A stretch of DNA of 41,285 nt from a virus. Below, in pieces: positions 14,077 through 21,383 of this stretch. The notes beneath the pieces were generated by a model. That model ran no database searches. It was given only the letters and a program-made list of their open reading frames with translations, and was not told where the DNA came from. Numbering within the stretch: position 1 is the stretch's first letter; every line of letters starts with the position of its first letter. The stretch lies in IMG/VR virus record IMGVR_UViG_3300020020_000092, positions 1 through 41,285 of that record; one strand, given 5' to 3'. Position numbers and translations under genes: made by a program.

Positions 14077-14099
14077 GTGCGGATGAAAGGAGAGACAAC

Positions 14100-14219
14100 A
14101 TGGCAAAGAGTCCGAGTCGTCCCGGTGCAAGTCCGAAGCCGCCGTCCGGTCCGGGAGGTGGAGGTCGTCCTGGCGGCGGTCGTCCGCCGTCGCGCCCGAC
14201 GCCCACGCCCAGCAGGTAG
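14100..14219 (+). CDS. Tiny Pro/Gly/Arg-rich protein, 39 aa
   Basis: ATG 14100 follows AAAGGAGAG with proper spacing. The product is low complexity (Pro, Gly, Arg, Ser), ending in RPTPTPSR, basic and disordered. It is the first gene after the attenuator-like leader and 2 nt from the XkdF-like gene, so it may act as a leader cistron or a nucleic-acid-binding tag. The ribosome site is strong, so translation is likely even though function is unknown. Confidence 0.5.
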   Translation: MAKSPSRPGASPKPPSGPGGGGRPGGGRPPSRPTPTPSR

Positions 14220-14221
14220 TC

Positions 14222-14674
14222 ATGTCCGCAGCCATTCGCATTCGGCAGGACGGCGACGATCTGCTGATTACGTTCGAGCGGACACGGCGCACCAAGATCG
14301 CCAAGTTGGACAGTGATCGCCAGATGGTGTTCGGCTGGGCGAATGTCTGCGTCCGGTGCTCGGGCGAGACGGTCGTGGATTCTCACGATGATACGATTGC
14401 TTCCGAGGATCTGGAATCCGCAGCCTACGAATTCAATCTGTCTTTCCGGGAAACCGGGGAGGAGCACGAGGGCGACGCCAAGGGTCGTTTGATTGAATCG
14501 TTTTTCGTCACCCCAGAAAAGCTCGAGAAGATGGGCTTGAAGAAGACCGCCCTCCCCCGTGGCTGGTGGGTCGGGTTCAAGATCGATGATCCCAAGGCGT
14601 GGCAACGCGTCAAGAAGGGTGATTTGCGGATGTTCTCCATTCAGGGAGTCGCACGCCGGGAGGTCGTGTCCTAA
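14222..14674 (+). CDS. XkdF-like putative prohead protease
   Basis: Similar in layout to the XkdF domain of PBSX-type phages, a putative serine protease acting in head maturation. Visible elements are RQMVFGWANVCVRCSGETVVDSHDDTI (residues ~34-60), GRLIESFFVTPEKLEKMGL (~88-107), LPRGWWVGFKIDD and the C-terminal DLRMFSIQGVARRE with the FSI-x-G serine context. 150 aa fits the domain. It is followed with 1-nt overlap by the acidic scaffold-like gene, the usual protease-scaffold pair. Confidence 0.75.
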   Translation: MSAAIRIRQDGDDLLITFERTRRTKIAKLDSDRQMVFGWANVCVRCSGETVVDSHDDTIASEDLESAAYEFNLSFRETGEEHEGDAKGRLIESFFVTPEKLEKMGLKKTALPRGWWVGFKIDDPKAWQRVKKGDLRMFSIQGVARREVVS

Positions 14675-15642
14675 TGCCACTCCATCGACTGTCGGGATTG
14701 AAACTCAATCGTGTGGACCTGGTACCCGACGGGTCCAATCCGGACGCACATATCGTGCTGTTCAAGGCCAAGAAGGAGGCCAACGTGCCCGCACCGAAGA
14801 AGAAGGTCGCCAAGAAGACCCCCAAAGCCGACTCGCGCAAGAAGTCACAGCAGCGTGGGGAAGACGAGGAAGACGACGAAGAGGAAGACATCGCCCTCTC
14901 GCGGGAGGATGATGACGACGAGGAAGACGAGGACGAGGTCGCAAAGGCCGACGACGACGAGGATGACGACGCCGACGAGGGCGACGAAGACGAGGAAGAG
15001 GAAGAGGAAACCCCTCGGAAGAAGTCGGCCAAGAAGACCAAACCCGCCAAGAAGGTGAAGAAGGCGGCGGCGTCGGACGACGACACCGAAGAAGACGAGG
15101 ATGAGTCCGGCGACGAAGACGTCGTGGACGCGCAGGTGATGAAGTCGTTGCCCAAGGCGGCGCAGACCCTGCTGGCCAAGATGGCCACGTCCCTGTCCGA
15201 CATGCGGAAGACGGCGCGTCGGGCCGAACAGACGGCACTGATCGAGAAGCAGAAGCGGGAATCGCTCGAGTTCATCGAGAAGGCCAAGAAGGACATTCCA
15301 TCCCTGGCCGGCACGAACGAGGAAAAGGGTGCGCTGATCCAGGCGCTCTACTCGGACGAGCCGGTGGCCAAGAAGACCGCCGACGCCATCGTCAAGTTGC
15401 TGAAGAGCGGCGACGCGGCGATTCGGTCGATGATGTCCGAGACGGGCCGTCGCACGGCACGCACCGACGATGAAAGCTCGGCCGTCGATCTCCTCCGCGA
15501 GAAGCGGGACGAGATCATGAAGGCGGACACCAAGCTCACGAAGGAGCAGGCGTTCGAGAAGGCCTGTCAGCAGAACGCGGATCTGTTCAACCAGTACAAG
15601 GTTGAGAAGCGCCGCCGGTCGGTTGACCGGGATTCCCACTAA
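14674..15642 (+). CDS. Acidic scaffold-like protein, 322 aa
   Basis: The N-terminus LKLNRVDLVPDGSNPDAHIVLFK is typical of the protein that follows XkdF-type proteases in phage head operons. Residues ~35-150 are extremely charged: K/A-rich stretches alternate with long Asp/Glu runs. Residues ~155-315 are helical (MKSLPKAAQTLLAKM, RRAEQTALIEKQKR), as in scaffolds that shape the prohead and are then removed. The poly-acidic part is odd and may be a disordered spacer inside the prohead. Starts with a TAATG overlap. Confidence 0.65.
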   Translation: MPLHRLSGLKLNRVDLVPDGSNPDAHIVLFKAKKEANVPAPKKKVAKKTPKADSRKKSQQRGEDEEDDEEEDIALSREDDDDEEDEDEVAKADDDEDDDADEGDEDEEEEEETPRKKSAKKTKPAKKVKKAAASDDDTEEDEDESGDEDVVDAQVMKSLPKAAQTLLAKMATSLSDMRKTARRAEQTALIEKQKRESLEFIEKAKKDIPSLAGTNEEKGALIQALYSDEPVAKKTADAIVKLLKSGDAAIRSMMSETGRRTARTDDESSAVDLLREKRDEIMKADTKLTKEQAFEKACQQNADLFNQYKVEKRRRSVDRDSH

Positions 15643-15669
15643 CCGTCAGTTCAGGAGGAAGAGACAGAC

Positions 15670-16062
15670 ATGGCATACGAAATTCCTGGGCAACTGGTAT
15701 CCTTCCAGGCGGCGGCGGATCTGAGCGGTCATCAGTTCCGTGCCATCAAGTTGGACGCCAATGGCCAGATCGCAGTGATCACGGCCGTCACGGATCGGCC
15801 GCATGGCATTCTCCAGGACAAGCCGGCAGCGGCGGGTCGTGCGGGGGGTGTGATGCTGGACGGTATCAGCAAGATGGTCGGCGGGGCCAACCTGGCCAAG
15901 GGCGACCTCGTGGGCGTGGACAACCAGGGCCGTGCCGTCGCGGTGGTGCCCGGGACCGACACGACCAAGTACATCATCGGCACATGCCTCGAGGACAACT
16001 CGGTGGCGGGTGGCCTGATCACGGTTCAGTTCGACTGCAAGAACCCGAGCCGCGCAAGCTAG
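15670..16062 (+). CDS. Capsid decoration/cement protein (DUF2190-like)
   Basis: A 130-aa beta-rich protein: VSFQAAADLSGHQFRAIKLD, DRPHGILQDKPAAAGRAGGVML, then ANLAKGDLVGVDNQGRAV. This is the layout of phage decoration proteins that bind between capsomers and stabilise the shell. It is placed between the scaffold and the major capsid gene, where decoration proteins normally sit. Strong site AGGAGGAAGAGA before ATG 15670. Confidence 0.75.
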   Translation: MAYEIPGQLVSFQAAADLSGHQFRAIKLDANGQIAVITAVTDRPHGILQDKPAAAGRAGGVMLDGISKMVGGANLAKGDLVGVDNQGRAVAVVPGTDTTKYIIGTCLEDNSVAGGLITVQFDCKNPSRAS

Positions 16063-16067
16063 TCGCC

Positions 16068-16199
16068 ATGTTGCAGCCGTTCACGATCTCCTGGCTGATG
16101 ACACTCCTTCGATTGTTGAAGGGGATGATCACAGCTACGGAGACGTGGCTACGGCAGCAGCAATCACCACCCATCAACAAACCTACTTCGGAGGAATAG
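16068..16199 (+). CDS. Possible small hydrophobic protein, 43 aa
   Basis: A short frame between the decoration and capsid genes. Its first 24 residues (FTISWLMTLLRLLKGMITA) are amphipathic/hydrophobic and might insert in a membrane; the tail is polar. Third positions are mostly G/C, but ATG 16068 lacks a clear ribosome site. The ribosome site of the capsid gene lies inside its end. Confidence 0.4.
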   Translation: MLQPFTISWLMTLLRLLKGMITATETWLRQQQSPPINKPTSEE

Positions 16200-16203
16200 A
16201 CAG

Positions 16204-17157
16204 ATGCCCCAGCCCACATCACAGGATGTGCATGTTGACGAGGTTCTGACGGATCTCGCCATCAGCTACATGCAGTCCCAGGATGTCTTCATTGCGACGA
16301 AAGTGTTCCCGATCATCACGGTCGGGAAGCAGTCCAATAAGTACATCGTATGGGACAAGAATGACTGGTTCCGTGACGAGGCGCAGAAGCGCGCCGACGC
16401 GACGGAATCGGCCGGCAGCGGCTACCGGCTGTCGCAGGACAGCTACTTCGCCGATGTCTGGGCGTTCCACAAGGACGTCGGTTCCCAGGCGCGAGCGAAC
16501 GCGGACGCCGGAATCAACCTGGACAGCGGAGCCGTGCGGTTCGTGGCGCGGAAGATCCTGCTTCGGCAGGAAATTCAGTGGGTCACGGATTTCTTCACGA
16601 CCGGCGTCTGGGCGGTCGATTACTCGGTGCCCGTGCAGTGGAACGACGTGACCTCGGATCCCATCGAGGATTTCGAGTCGCAGGTCGAGATCATGGTCAC
16701 GACCACCGGCTTCCGCCCCAACACGGCGGTCTTCGGCTACCGGGCCTTCCGGCGTCTGAAGAATCACCCGGACGTGCTGGCTCGCCTGTCGTACAACGGC
16801 GGCACGGCGATTCCGGCGCAGGTCACTCCGGCGATGATCGCCGCGATCCTGGGCCTGGAACGCGTGTTCGTCTCCCAGGCAATCAAGGCGACGAACGTCG
16901 AGGGCGAGACGTCGGCCTACTCGTTCACCCACGGCAATCACGTCTGGATGGGATACGTAAATCCCTCGCCGTCACGTGAGGAACCGTCGGCGGGGTACAT
17001 CTTCGCGTGGGACTACGCGGGATACAGCTCGACGGTGAGCGTGGATTCGTTCGAGATCCGCAAGACCAAGTCCACCCGTTACGAGGGTGAGGCTGCCTGG
17101 GATGGCAAGGTCACGGCGGCGGATCTGGGCGTGTTCATGCCCAACGTGGTCGCCTAA
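16204..17157 (+). CDS. Major capsid protein (HK97 fold)
   Basis: Shell subunit of the head. A 317-aa protein in the decoration/capsid position with a strong CGGAGGA site. Pattern elements of HK97-type capsid proteins are FIATKVFPIITVGKQSNKYIVWDK (N-arm/E-loop area), the helix RFVARKILLRQEIQWVTDFF, FRPNTAVFGYRAFRRLKNHPDV, ILGLERVFVSQA in the A-domain, and a strand-rich C-terminus. No fused protease: the separate XkdF-like gene would supply it. Confidence 0.8.
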   Translation: MPQPTSQDVHVDEVLTDLAISYMQSQDVFIATKVFPIITVGKQSNKYIVWDKNDWFRDEAQKRADATESAGSGYRLSQDSYFADVWAFHKDVGSQARANADAGINLDSGAVRFVARKILLRQEIQWVTDFFTTGVWAVDYSVPVQWNDVTSDPIEDFESQVEIMVTTTGFRPNTAVFGYRAFRRLKNHPDVLARLSYNGGTAIPAQVTPAMIAAILGLERVFVSQAIKATNVEGETSAYSFTHGNHVWMGYVNPSPSREEPSAGYIFAWDYAGYSSTVSVDSFEIRKTKSTRYEGEAAWDGKVTAADLGVFMPNVVA

Positions 17158-17185
17158 CGCATCGTAACCTGAAGAGGTGAGCGCT

Positions 17186-17428
17186 ATGATGTGTGTGGTA
17201 ATCAAACCGTTCTTCGGGGCCGGAGTGGACTACATCTCGAATCAACTCGTCGATGGCGCGTTGTTCGGGCGGAAGGAGCAGGTGCTGATCACAACTCGGC
17301 ACCTGCGTCCTGCGACGCCCGACGAGATTGAGAACGCTCGGGAAATCGAAGAAGAGGACGACGACGTACCCCCCGCGCCCAAGCCGAAGAAAAAACTTCG
17401 GTTGAAGGCGCGAAAATCCTCGAGGTGA
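17186..17428 (+). CDS. Small protein after the capsid gene, 80 aa
   Basis: ATG 17186 is preferred (AGAGGTG about 7 nt upstream); a GTG at 17177 would add three residues. Residues 1-45 look like a small beta domain (CVVIKPFFGAGVDYIS, KEQVLITTRHLRPAT). The rest is acidic, then a lysine-rich tail (KPKKKLRLKARKSSR). Small proteins of this kind are common between the capsid gene and the first connector. Function unknown. Confidence 0.6.
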   Translation: MMCVVIKPFFGAGVDYISNQLVDGALFGRKEQVLITTRHLRPATPDEIENAREIEEEDDDVPPAPKPKKKLRLKARKSSR

Positions 17429-17432
17429 ATAG

Positions 17433-17843
17433 ATGGCTTGGACGTATGACGCCAATGCGTTAGACGAGCCGCTCAATGCGGTTCGGATGCTCGTGGGAGA
17501 CACCAACACCAACGAGCAATTGCTGCAGGATGAGGAGATTGAGGCGTTCATCGATATCACCGACTCCAACGTCGCAGCCGCGGCCGCAGCCGCACGAGCG
17601 TTGTCCGCCAAGTATGCCCGCAGCGTCGATAAATGGGTCGGGGATCTCAAGATCCTCGCCAGCCAGAAACAACGCCAATTCTTACGTTTGTATGAACAGT
17701 TGACGCTCCAAGCGTCTTCACATGGCGTTCCATCGGCTGGCGGGATTCGTGTCTCCCAGAAAGAGGAACACGCCGCGAATACGGATCTTGTGTCTCCGGC
17801 CTTTCGTATCGGCATGCACGATCATCTGACGACCGAGGAATAA
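17433..17843 (+). CDS. Head-tail connector/adaptor (gp6-like)
   Basis: Adaptor that docks on the portal ring. The layout is typical: LNAVRMLVGDTNTNEQLLQDEEIEAFI near the N-terminus, an alanine-rich helix (AAAAAAARALSAKYARSVDK), then VGDLKILASQKQRQFLRLYEQL. 136 aa is the usual size. The next connector gene starts directly after the stop, so stoichiometric co-expression is likely. Confidence 0.75.
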   Translation: MAWTYDANALDEPLNAVRMLVGDTNTNEQLLQDEEIEAFIDITDSNVAAAAAAARALSAKYARSVDKWVGDLKILASQKQRQFLRLYEQLTLQASSHGVPSAGGIRVSQKEEHAANTDLVSPAFRIGMHDHLTTEE

Positions 17844-18248
17844 ATGGCGTTCGAGCTTGAATTCCTTGAATTGATGCCGCACATCGTGACGGTCATCCCT
17901 TACACAGGGGAGGATTTCTTCGGAGATCCCGTTTACGATGTGGACAACCCACGCCGCTATCGTGCGCGGATTGTGGGCAAGGGGCTTGCGCTTCGAACCA
18001 AACTGTCTGATCAGGAGACCGTGATTTACGACCTTTACATCGGTCCACGACTCGACGACGATGACCAGATTATCCAAGATTCGAGTGGAGACATCTTCCG
18101 CATCGAAGACAAAATCGTGTTGCCGCCTGACGAGGTCTACACGGACCAAACGCCGCTCATTTTCGCGATTGGGCGCTTCCCCGACGATACGGGGCATCAC
18201 CACACGAAAATCCAGTGTGGGTGGATGTATCACCGACAGGGACAGTAA
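17844..18248 (+). CDS. Head closure/head-tail joining protein
   Basis: A 134-aa beta-barrel-type protein: PHIVTVIPYTGEDFFGDPVYD, YRARIVGKGLALRTKLSDQETVIYDLYIG, DIFRIEDKIVLPPD. This strand pattern and position match head-closure proteins that plug the connector after packaging. It overlaps the next gene by one base (TAATG). Assignment by position and layout; no catalytic residues expected. Confidence 0.65.
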   Translation: MAFELEFLELMPHIVTVIPYTGEDFFGDPVYDVDNPRRYRARIVGKGLALRTKLSDQETVIYDLYIGPRLDDDDQIIQDSSGDIFRIEDKIVLPPDEVYTDQTPLIFAIGRFPDDTGHHHTKIQCGWMYHRQGQ

Positions 18249-18664
18249 TGAGAGTCACACTGATCTTGGAAGGCTCGCCGGCACTGCTGGGCAATATCCA
18301 GCGGTTGCGGTCGGTGCTGACCAGACAAGCAGACCGCTCCGCGTGGAACCAGGCCCAACACCTGTTCTCGCGGACCCGGGCTGTGGTGCCGTACATGGAC
18401 GGTGACTTGTACGATGCGGCGTATATCGCCAACATCTCCCCAGATGACAAGCGTCGTGTGTGGGTGGTGGGCTACGACACGGTAGCGGTCGATTACGCCA
18501 TGACTGTCCACGAGACTCCGGGACGTATGCATCCGACGCGTGGTCCGAGCCGGGAACCGAAGCAGGATCATTTCCTGTCAGAGCCCCGGGACGCAATGGA
18601 GAAGACGTTCCCGAAAACCGTAGCCGAAGAAATGGAAAATGTCCTGAGAGGCATTCGATTCTAG
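18248..18664 (+). CDS. Tail completion/neck protein (HK97 gp10-like)
   Basis: ATG 18248 sits in a TAATG overlap; a longer in-frame ORF from 18215 would run into the previous gene. The 138-aa product shows AWNQAQHLFSRTRAVVPYMDGDLYDAAYIAN, then VWVVGYDTVAVDYAMTVHETPG and a C-terminal helix, the arrangement of HK97 gp10-like neck proteins that join head and tail. The order connector, closure, gp10-like, terminator is the usual one. Confidence 0.65.
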   Translation: MRVTLILEGSPALLGNIQRLRSVLTRQADRSAWNQAQHLFSRTRAVVPYMDGDLYDAAYIANISPDDKRRVWVVGYDTVAVDYAMTVHETPGRMHPTRGPSREPKQDHFLSEPRDAMEKTFPKTVAEEMENVLRGIRF

Positions 18665-18674
18665 GAAGGACGGT

Positions 18675-19085
18675 ATGAGTCTACTTGTAGATATTCAGGG
18701 GTTACTGGTGGCGGGACGTGTTCACCCGACGCTGGGCGTGTTGCCAGGAGTGACGGCCACCATTCAGGGCGGCACGATGAACAATACCCCTGACCGTCTG
18801 GTTGGGCTGTATGACGCGACGGGATTCGAGCCGGAGCGTGTCATGGGCCGGATTGCGGCGGAGAAAATCAATCTACAAGTGTTGGCCCGGGATGTAAAGT
18901 ATTCGGACGCCGAAACATTGGCGCAACAGTGCTTCAACATTCTGGACCAGTTCGTAGGGACGTTGATGCCGACTGGAAAGCAATACAAAGCGATTCTGGC
19001 TCGAACGTCGCCGTTCTCCATCGGAAAGGACGAAAACAACCGCACGACGTTCAGTTGTAATTACGTCGTGACGAAGGAACGCTAA
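18675..19085 (+). CDS. Tail terminator-like protein
   Basis: Caps the tail tube and contacts the neck. 136 aa with a long N-terminal region, then DRLVGLYDATGFEPERVMGRIAAEKINLQVLARDVKYSDAETLAQQCFNILDQFVG. Strand-strand-helix elements of this sort are typical of tail terminator/minor capsid proteins (an RVQV-like strand followed by a helix over AEALA). The position after the gp10-like gene agrees. Its end overlaps the next start (TAATG). Confidence 0.65.
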   Translation: MSLLVDIQGLLVAGRVHPTLGVLPGVTATIQGGTMNNTPDRLVGLYDATGFEPERVMGRIAAEKINLQVLARDVKYSDAETLAQQCFNILDQFVGTLMPTGKQYKAILARTSPFSIGKDENNRTTFSCNYVVTKER

Positions 19086-19315
19086 TGACCGATACCGAAA
19101 TCTTCTTAACGTCGTTGCGAGCATTCCAGCATCAATGTCTGGCGCTGGCGCAGACAATCGAGGTCATCCTCGAGGCCGCTGGTCGTCCCGCATCGACGGC
19201 ATCAGAAGAGTCGGACGTGTGTAAGCACCCGATGGCGCTTCGCATTCCGACGCCCGTCATGGGTCACAAGCATCGGTTTCACTGTAAGGGTTGCGATCAG
19301 GATTTGGAGGGATAG
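19085..19315 (+). CDS. Small putative zinc-binding protein, 76 aa
   Basis: Residues 1-32 are a likely helix (TEIFLTSLRAFQHQCLALAQTIEVILEAA). Residues 46-70 carry C46, H48, H66, C67 and C70 (VCKHPM...HCKGC), enough for one zinc site. An insertion between tail terminator and tail tube genes is unusual. Function is not known; a small morphogenetic or regulatory factor is possible. Confidence 0.6.
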   Translation: MTDTEIFLTSLRAFQHQCLALAQTIEVILEAAGRPASTASEESDVCKHPMALRIPTPVMGHKHRFHCKGCDQDLEG

Positions 19316-19318
19316 CAC

Positions 19319-19588
19319 ATGACGAAAAAGGCAACCGGCGCGCAGAAGCTGTACCGCAATGCGGGAGCCAGCGAGCTGGTCTTCGAAGGACAGGTGATGG
19401 AGCCGGGATCGGAATTCCGGGCCACCCTGACTCCGGAGCACGAACAGCAGCTGTTGGGGGGTGGGCACATCGAGATTCTCGAGGATCAGTCCAAGGCCGC
19501 AGACAAGGCCCAGGCCGATGCCGCCGAATCGGGAACGGATGCGCCCGTCGCGGCCACGGAAGAGTCTGGGCGGAAGCGCCGCTCGTAA
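19319..19588 (+). CDS. Hypothetical protein, 89 aa
   Basis: Begins 3 nt after the previous stop with a TTTGGAGGGATAG site. Residues 10-50 form a small beta domain (KLYRNAGASELVFEGQVMEPGSEFRATLT); the rest is Ala/Glu-rich and ends in RKRRS. Such small proteins sit before the tail tube gene in several siphoviruses and are unnamed. Nothing more specific can be said. Confidence 0.55.
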   Translation: MTKKATGAQKLYRNAGASELVFEGQVMEPGSEFRATLTPEHEQQLLGGGHIEILEDQSKAADKAQADAAESGTDAPVAATEESGRKRRS

Positions 19589-19600
19589 GGGAGGTTACGC

Positions 19601-20323
19601 ATGCCGGGGACAATCCTAACCGACTGCAAAATCTACCTGGGTGGATACAACCTTTCGGGGTTCCACAACAGCATGGCTTTGGAGTACGGTGCGGAGATGC
19701 TGGACGATACAGTGTTCGGCAACGCCGGGACGCGTTCTAACAAGCCGGGAATGAAGACGTTCTCCTTTACCGGAGGGGGTTTTTGGGACTCGACTATGGA
19801 CGCGCCCCTTTTTGCGCGGATCGGCGCAGTTCGGGAAGTCATGTCGTTCGCAGAGGACGGTGATACGGTCGGGGACCGCGCCTATACTGTGCGAGCGGTC
19901 AACGGCAAATACAACCCCTTGAGTGGGGAAGTAGGAGCATTGCTCCCATTCGAGATGGACGCCATGTCTGCCAATTCCCCGCTGGTGCGGGGGGTGGTGC
20001 TGGCGACCGGCTCGAAGGCAACCACCGGCAACGGCGCCAGCGTCAACGTGGGGCTGGTCGGGGCAGGGCAGCGTGCGTACAGCGCCCTGCACGTAACGGC
20101 CATTGCCGCGACCAGCATCATTGTGACAGTCGAGTCCGATGATGCGACGGGCTTCCCATCACCGACAACTCGGATGACGCATACGACGTTCCTGGGGGCC
20201 GGGGCCGTCGGAGCCGATTGGCAGGAGCTGGCCGGCCCGATTGCGTCTGACAACTGGTGGCGGTCGAAGTGGACGATTGTCGGCGGTCCGTTCACCATCT
20301 TCCACGTATTCGGTATTCTGTAG
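19601..20323 (+). CDS. Tail tube protein paralogue 1, with C-terminal extension
   Basis: Residues 1-130 match the next gene: LxxYxxNLSGF...S..L.YxAEMLDDTV.G..GTRSN.PG.K...D..., then NPLSGEVGALLPFEMDAMS. The family forms the hexameric rings of the siphovirus tail tube. This copy has about 100 more residues (~135-240; SKATTGNGASVNVGL to FTIFHVFGIL), possibly an Ig-like decoration on the tube surface. Which of the two copies is the main tube subunit cannot be decided from sequence. Confidence 0.7.
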   Translation: MPGTILTDCKIYLGGYNLSGFHNSMALEYGAEMLDDTVFGNAGTRSNKPGMKTFSFTGGGFWDSTMDAPLFARIGAVREVMSFAEDGDTVGDRAYTVRAVNGKYNPLSGEVGALLPFEMDAMSANSPLVRGVVLATGSKATTGNGASVNVGLVGAGQRAYSALHVTAIAATSIIVTVESDDATGFPSPTTRMTHTTFLGAGAVGADWQELAGPIASDNWWRSKWTIVGGPFTIFHVFGIL

Positions 20324-20342
20324 AGAGAGGGGGTTTCGAGAG

Positions 20343-20762
20343 ATGGCAACGCTCATTTACACGGACGCGTATTTCTTGGTCAACGCCGTCAACCTGTCCG
20401 GGTGGACGCGTTCGTTGACCCTGAACTACGAGGCCGAAATGCTCGACGACACGGTAATGGGGACGACGGGCACGCGCTCGAATCGTCCGGGCCTGAAAAA
20501 CTGGTCCATCGATGCGGAGCTGCTTCAGGATTTTGTCGCCGGTGGCCCCGATGCCACGCTGTTTCCGTTGGTGGGGGCCACCCCCTTCGCCATCGAGATG
20601 CGGCCGACATCGGCAGCGGCCAGCGTCAGCAATCCGAAGTACACCGGCAATGCGGTCTTGGAGACGTATCCGCCGCTGTCCGGAGAAGTTGGTGCCATCG
20701 GCACCATCTCGGCGACGTTCCGCTCGGGAGGCGGGTCGGCGCTCGTGCGCGGCACGGCGTAA
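20343..20762 (+). CDS. Tail tube protein paralogue 2
   Basis: ATG 20343 with an AGAGAGGGGG site; a longer in-frame ORF from 20241 would overlap the previous gene. 139 aa, a minimal tube-type protein: NAVNLSGWTRSLTLNYEAEMLDDTVMGTTGTRSNRPGLK, then PLSGEVGAIGTISATFRSGGG. It is a close paralogue of the preceding gene without its C-terminal extension. A terminator-like hairpin follows, as after abundant structural genes. Confidence 0.75.
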   Translation: MATLIYTDAYFLVNAVNLSGWTRSLTLNYEAEMLDDTVMGTTGTRSNRPGLKNWSIDAELLQDFVAGGPDATLFPLVGATPFAIEMRPTSAAASVSNPKYTGNAVLETYPPLSGEVGAIGTISATFRSGGGSALVRGTA

Positions 20763-20774
20763 TTCGTTCCCAGA

Positions 20775-20808
20775 GAGTGGGGCCGGAATTACCCGGCCTC
20801 ACTCATTT
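20775..20808 (+). terminator. Terminator-like hairpin after the tail tube gene
   Basis: A 12-bp stem (GAGTGGGGCCGG with CCGGCCTCACTC, one G-U) around a 6-nt loop, followed by only ATTT. It lies in the 118-nt gap before the tail chaperone gene. Probably a partial terminator or mRNA 3'-end stabiliser that keeps downstream tail genes at lower level. The weak U-tract limits confidence. Confidence 0.5.
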
Positions 20809-20880
20809 CACTGCTGTGTGAACGCCCGTCTGAAACACGACGCCACTTCACATATGCTCGCGACGGTTAGGAGACTTATC

Positions 20881-21351
20881 ATGTCCGTCTCACGTGTTCC
20901 GATGAAAGCCAAAAAGCCTGCTCGTATCACCACGTCATTCCAAGAATTTGCCCCGTACGAAAACGGGCGTGTCCGAAATCTGAAGTTCGATGTCAACGCC
21001 CTGGCGGACTTCGAACAGGAGACCGGCATGGGGTTCGCCACGTTGATGAAGCAGCGAGCCGTGTTCGCATCCGCCCGGGCGATGCTGTGGGCGGGATTGA
21101 AGCACGAAGACCGCTCGTTGCAGGTCAGCGATGTGGGCGACCTGTTGTCCGACTATCTCCGCGATGAAGACGTCCCCAAAGCCACGCATACCATCGACAC
21201 GATCTTGATGGTCGCGGTGGCCGCTGCCGTTGAACAGGGCGCACTGGGCCGATACGACATGGCCGACGCCGAAGTCGAAGCGACGGCGGATGCCGCTCCT
21301 GGAGGGGCGGACCCAAACGCGCCCGTGCCCGTCGAGGGCGACGTGATCTAG
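20881..21351 (+). CDS. Tail assembly chaperone (lambda gpG / GTA-gp10-like)
   Basis: ATG 20881 with TAGGAGAC; 156 aa. The core KFDVNALADFEQETGMGFATLMKQ...ARAMLWAGLKHEDRSLQVSDVGDLLSDYL is the pattern of GTA-gp10-type tail chaperones that coat the tape measure before tube assembly. The last part (after ~130) is Ala/Pro-rich. A slippery heptamer C-CCA-AAC (21312-21318) lies in its frame, ten sense codons before the stop. A -1 slip there would fuse it to the following ORF, making a 269-aa gpGT-type product (20881-21689). Confidence 0.75.
   Translation: MSVSRVPMKAKKPARITTSFQEFAPYENGRVRNLKFDVNALADFEQETGMGFATLMKQRAVFASARAMLWAGLKHEDRSLQVSDVGDLLSDYLRDEDVPKATHTIDTILMVAVAAAVEQGALGRYDMADAEVEATADAAPGGADPNAPVPVEGDVI
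21312..21318 (+). promoter_or_regulatory. Slippery site CCCAAAC for -1 ribosomal frameshift
   Basis: CCCAAAC is read C-CCA-AAC in the chaperone frame, the canonical X-XXY-YYZ form. The -1 frame is open from 21234 through to 21687. Tail chaperone genes directly before the tape measure use such a slip in lambda (G/GT) and many other phages. Only the slip gives the second ORF a good start. Confidence 0.7.
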
Positions 21352-21383
21352 ACCCGGATGATCCGGGCGATGGACGCAAGGGG

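Noticed and set aside
14679-15314. Serine-rich minus-strand ORFs opposite the acidic scaffold
   Set aside because: Poly-Ser is the antisense reading of GAC/GAG/GAA runs, not a real protein.
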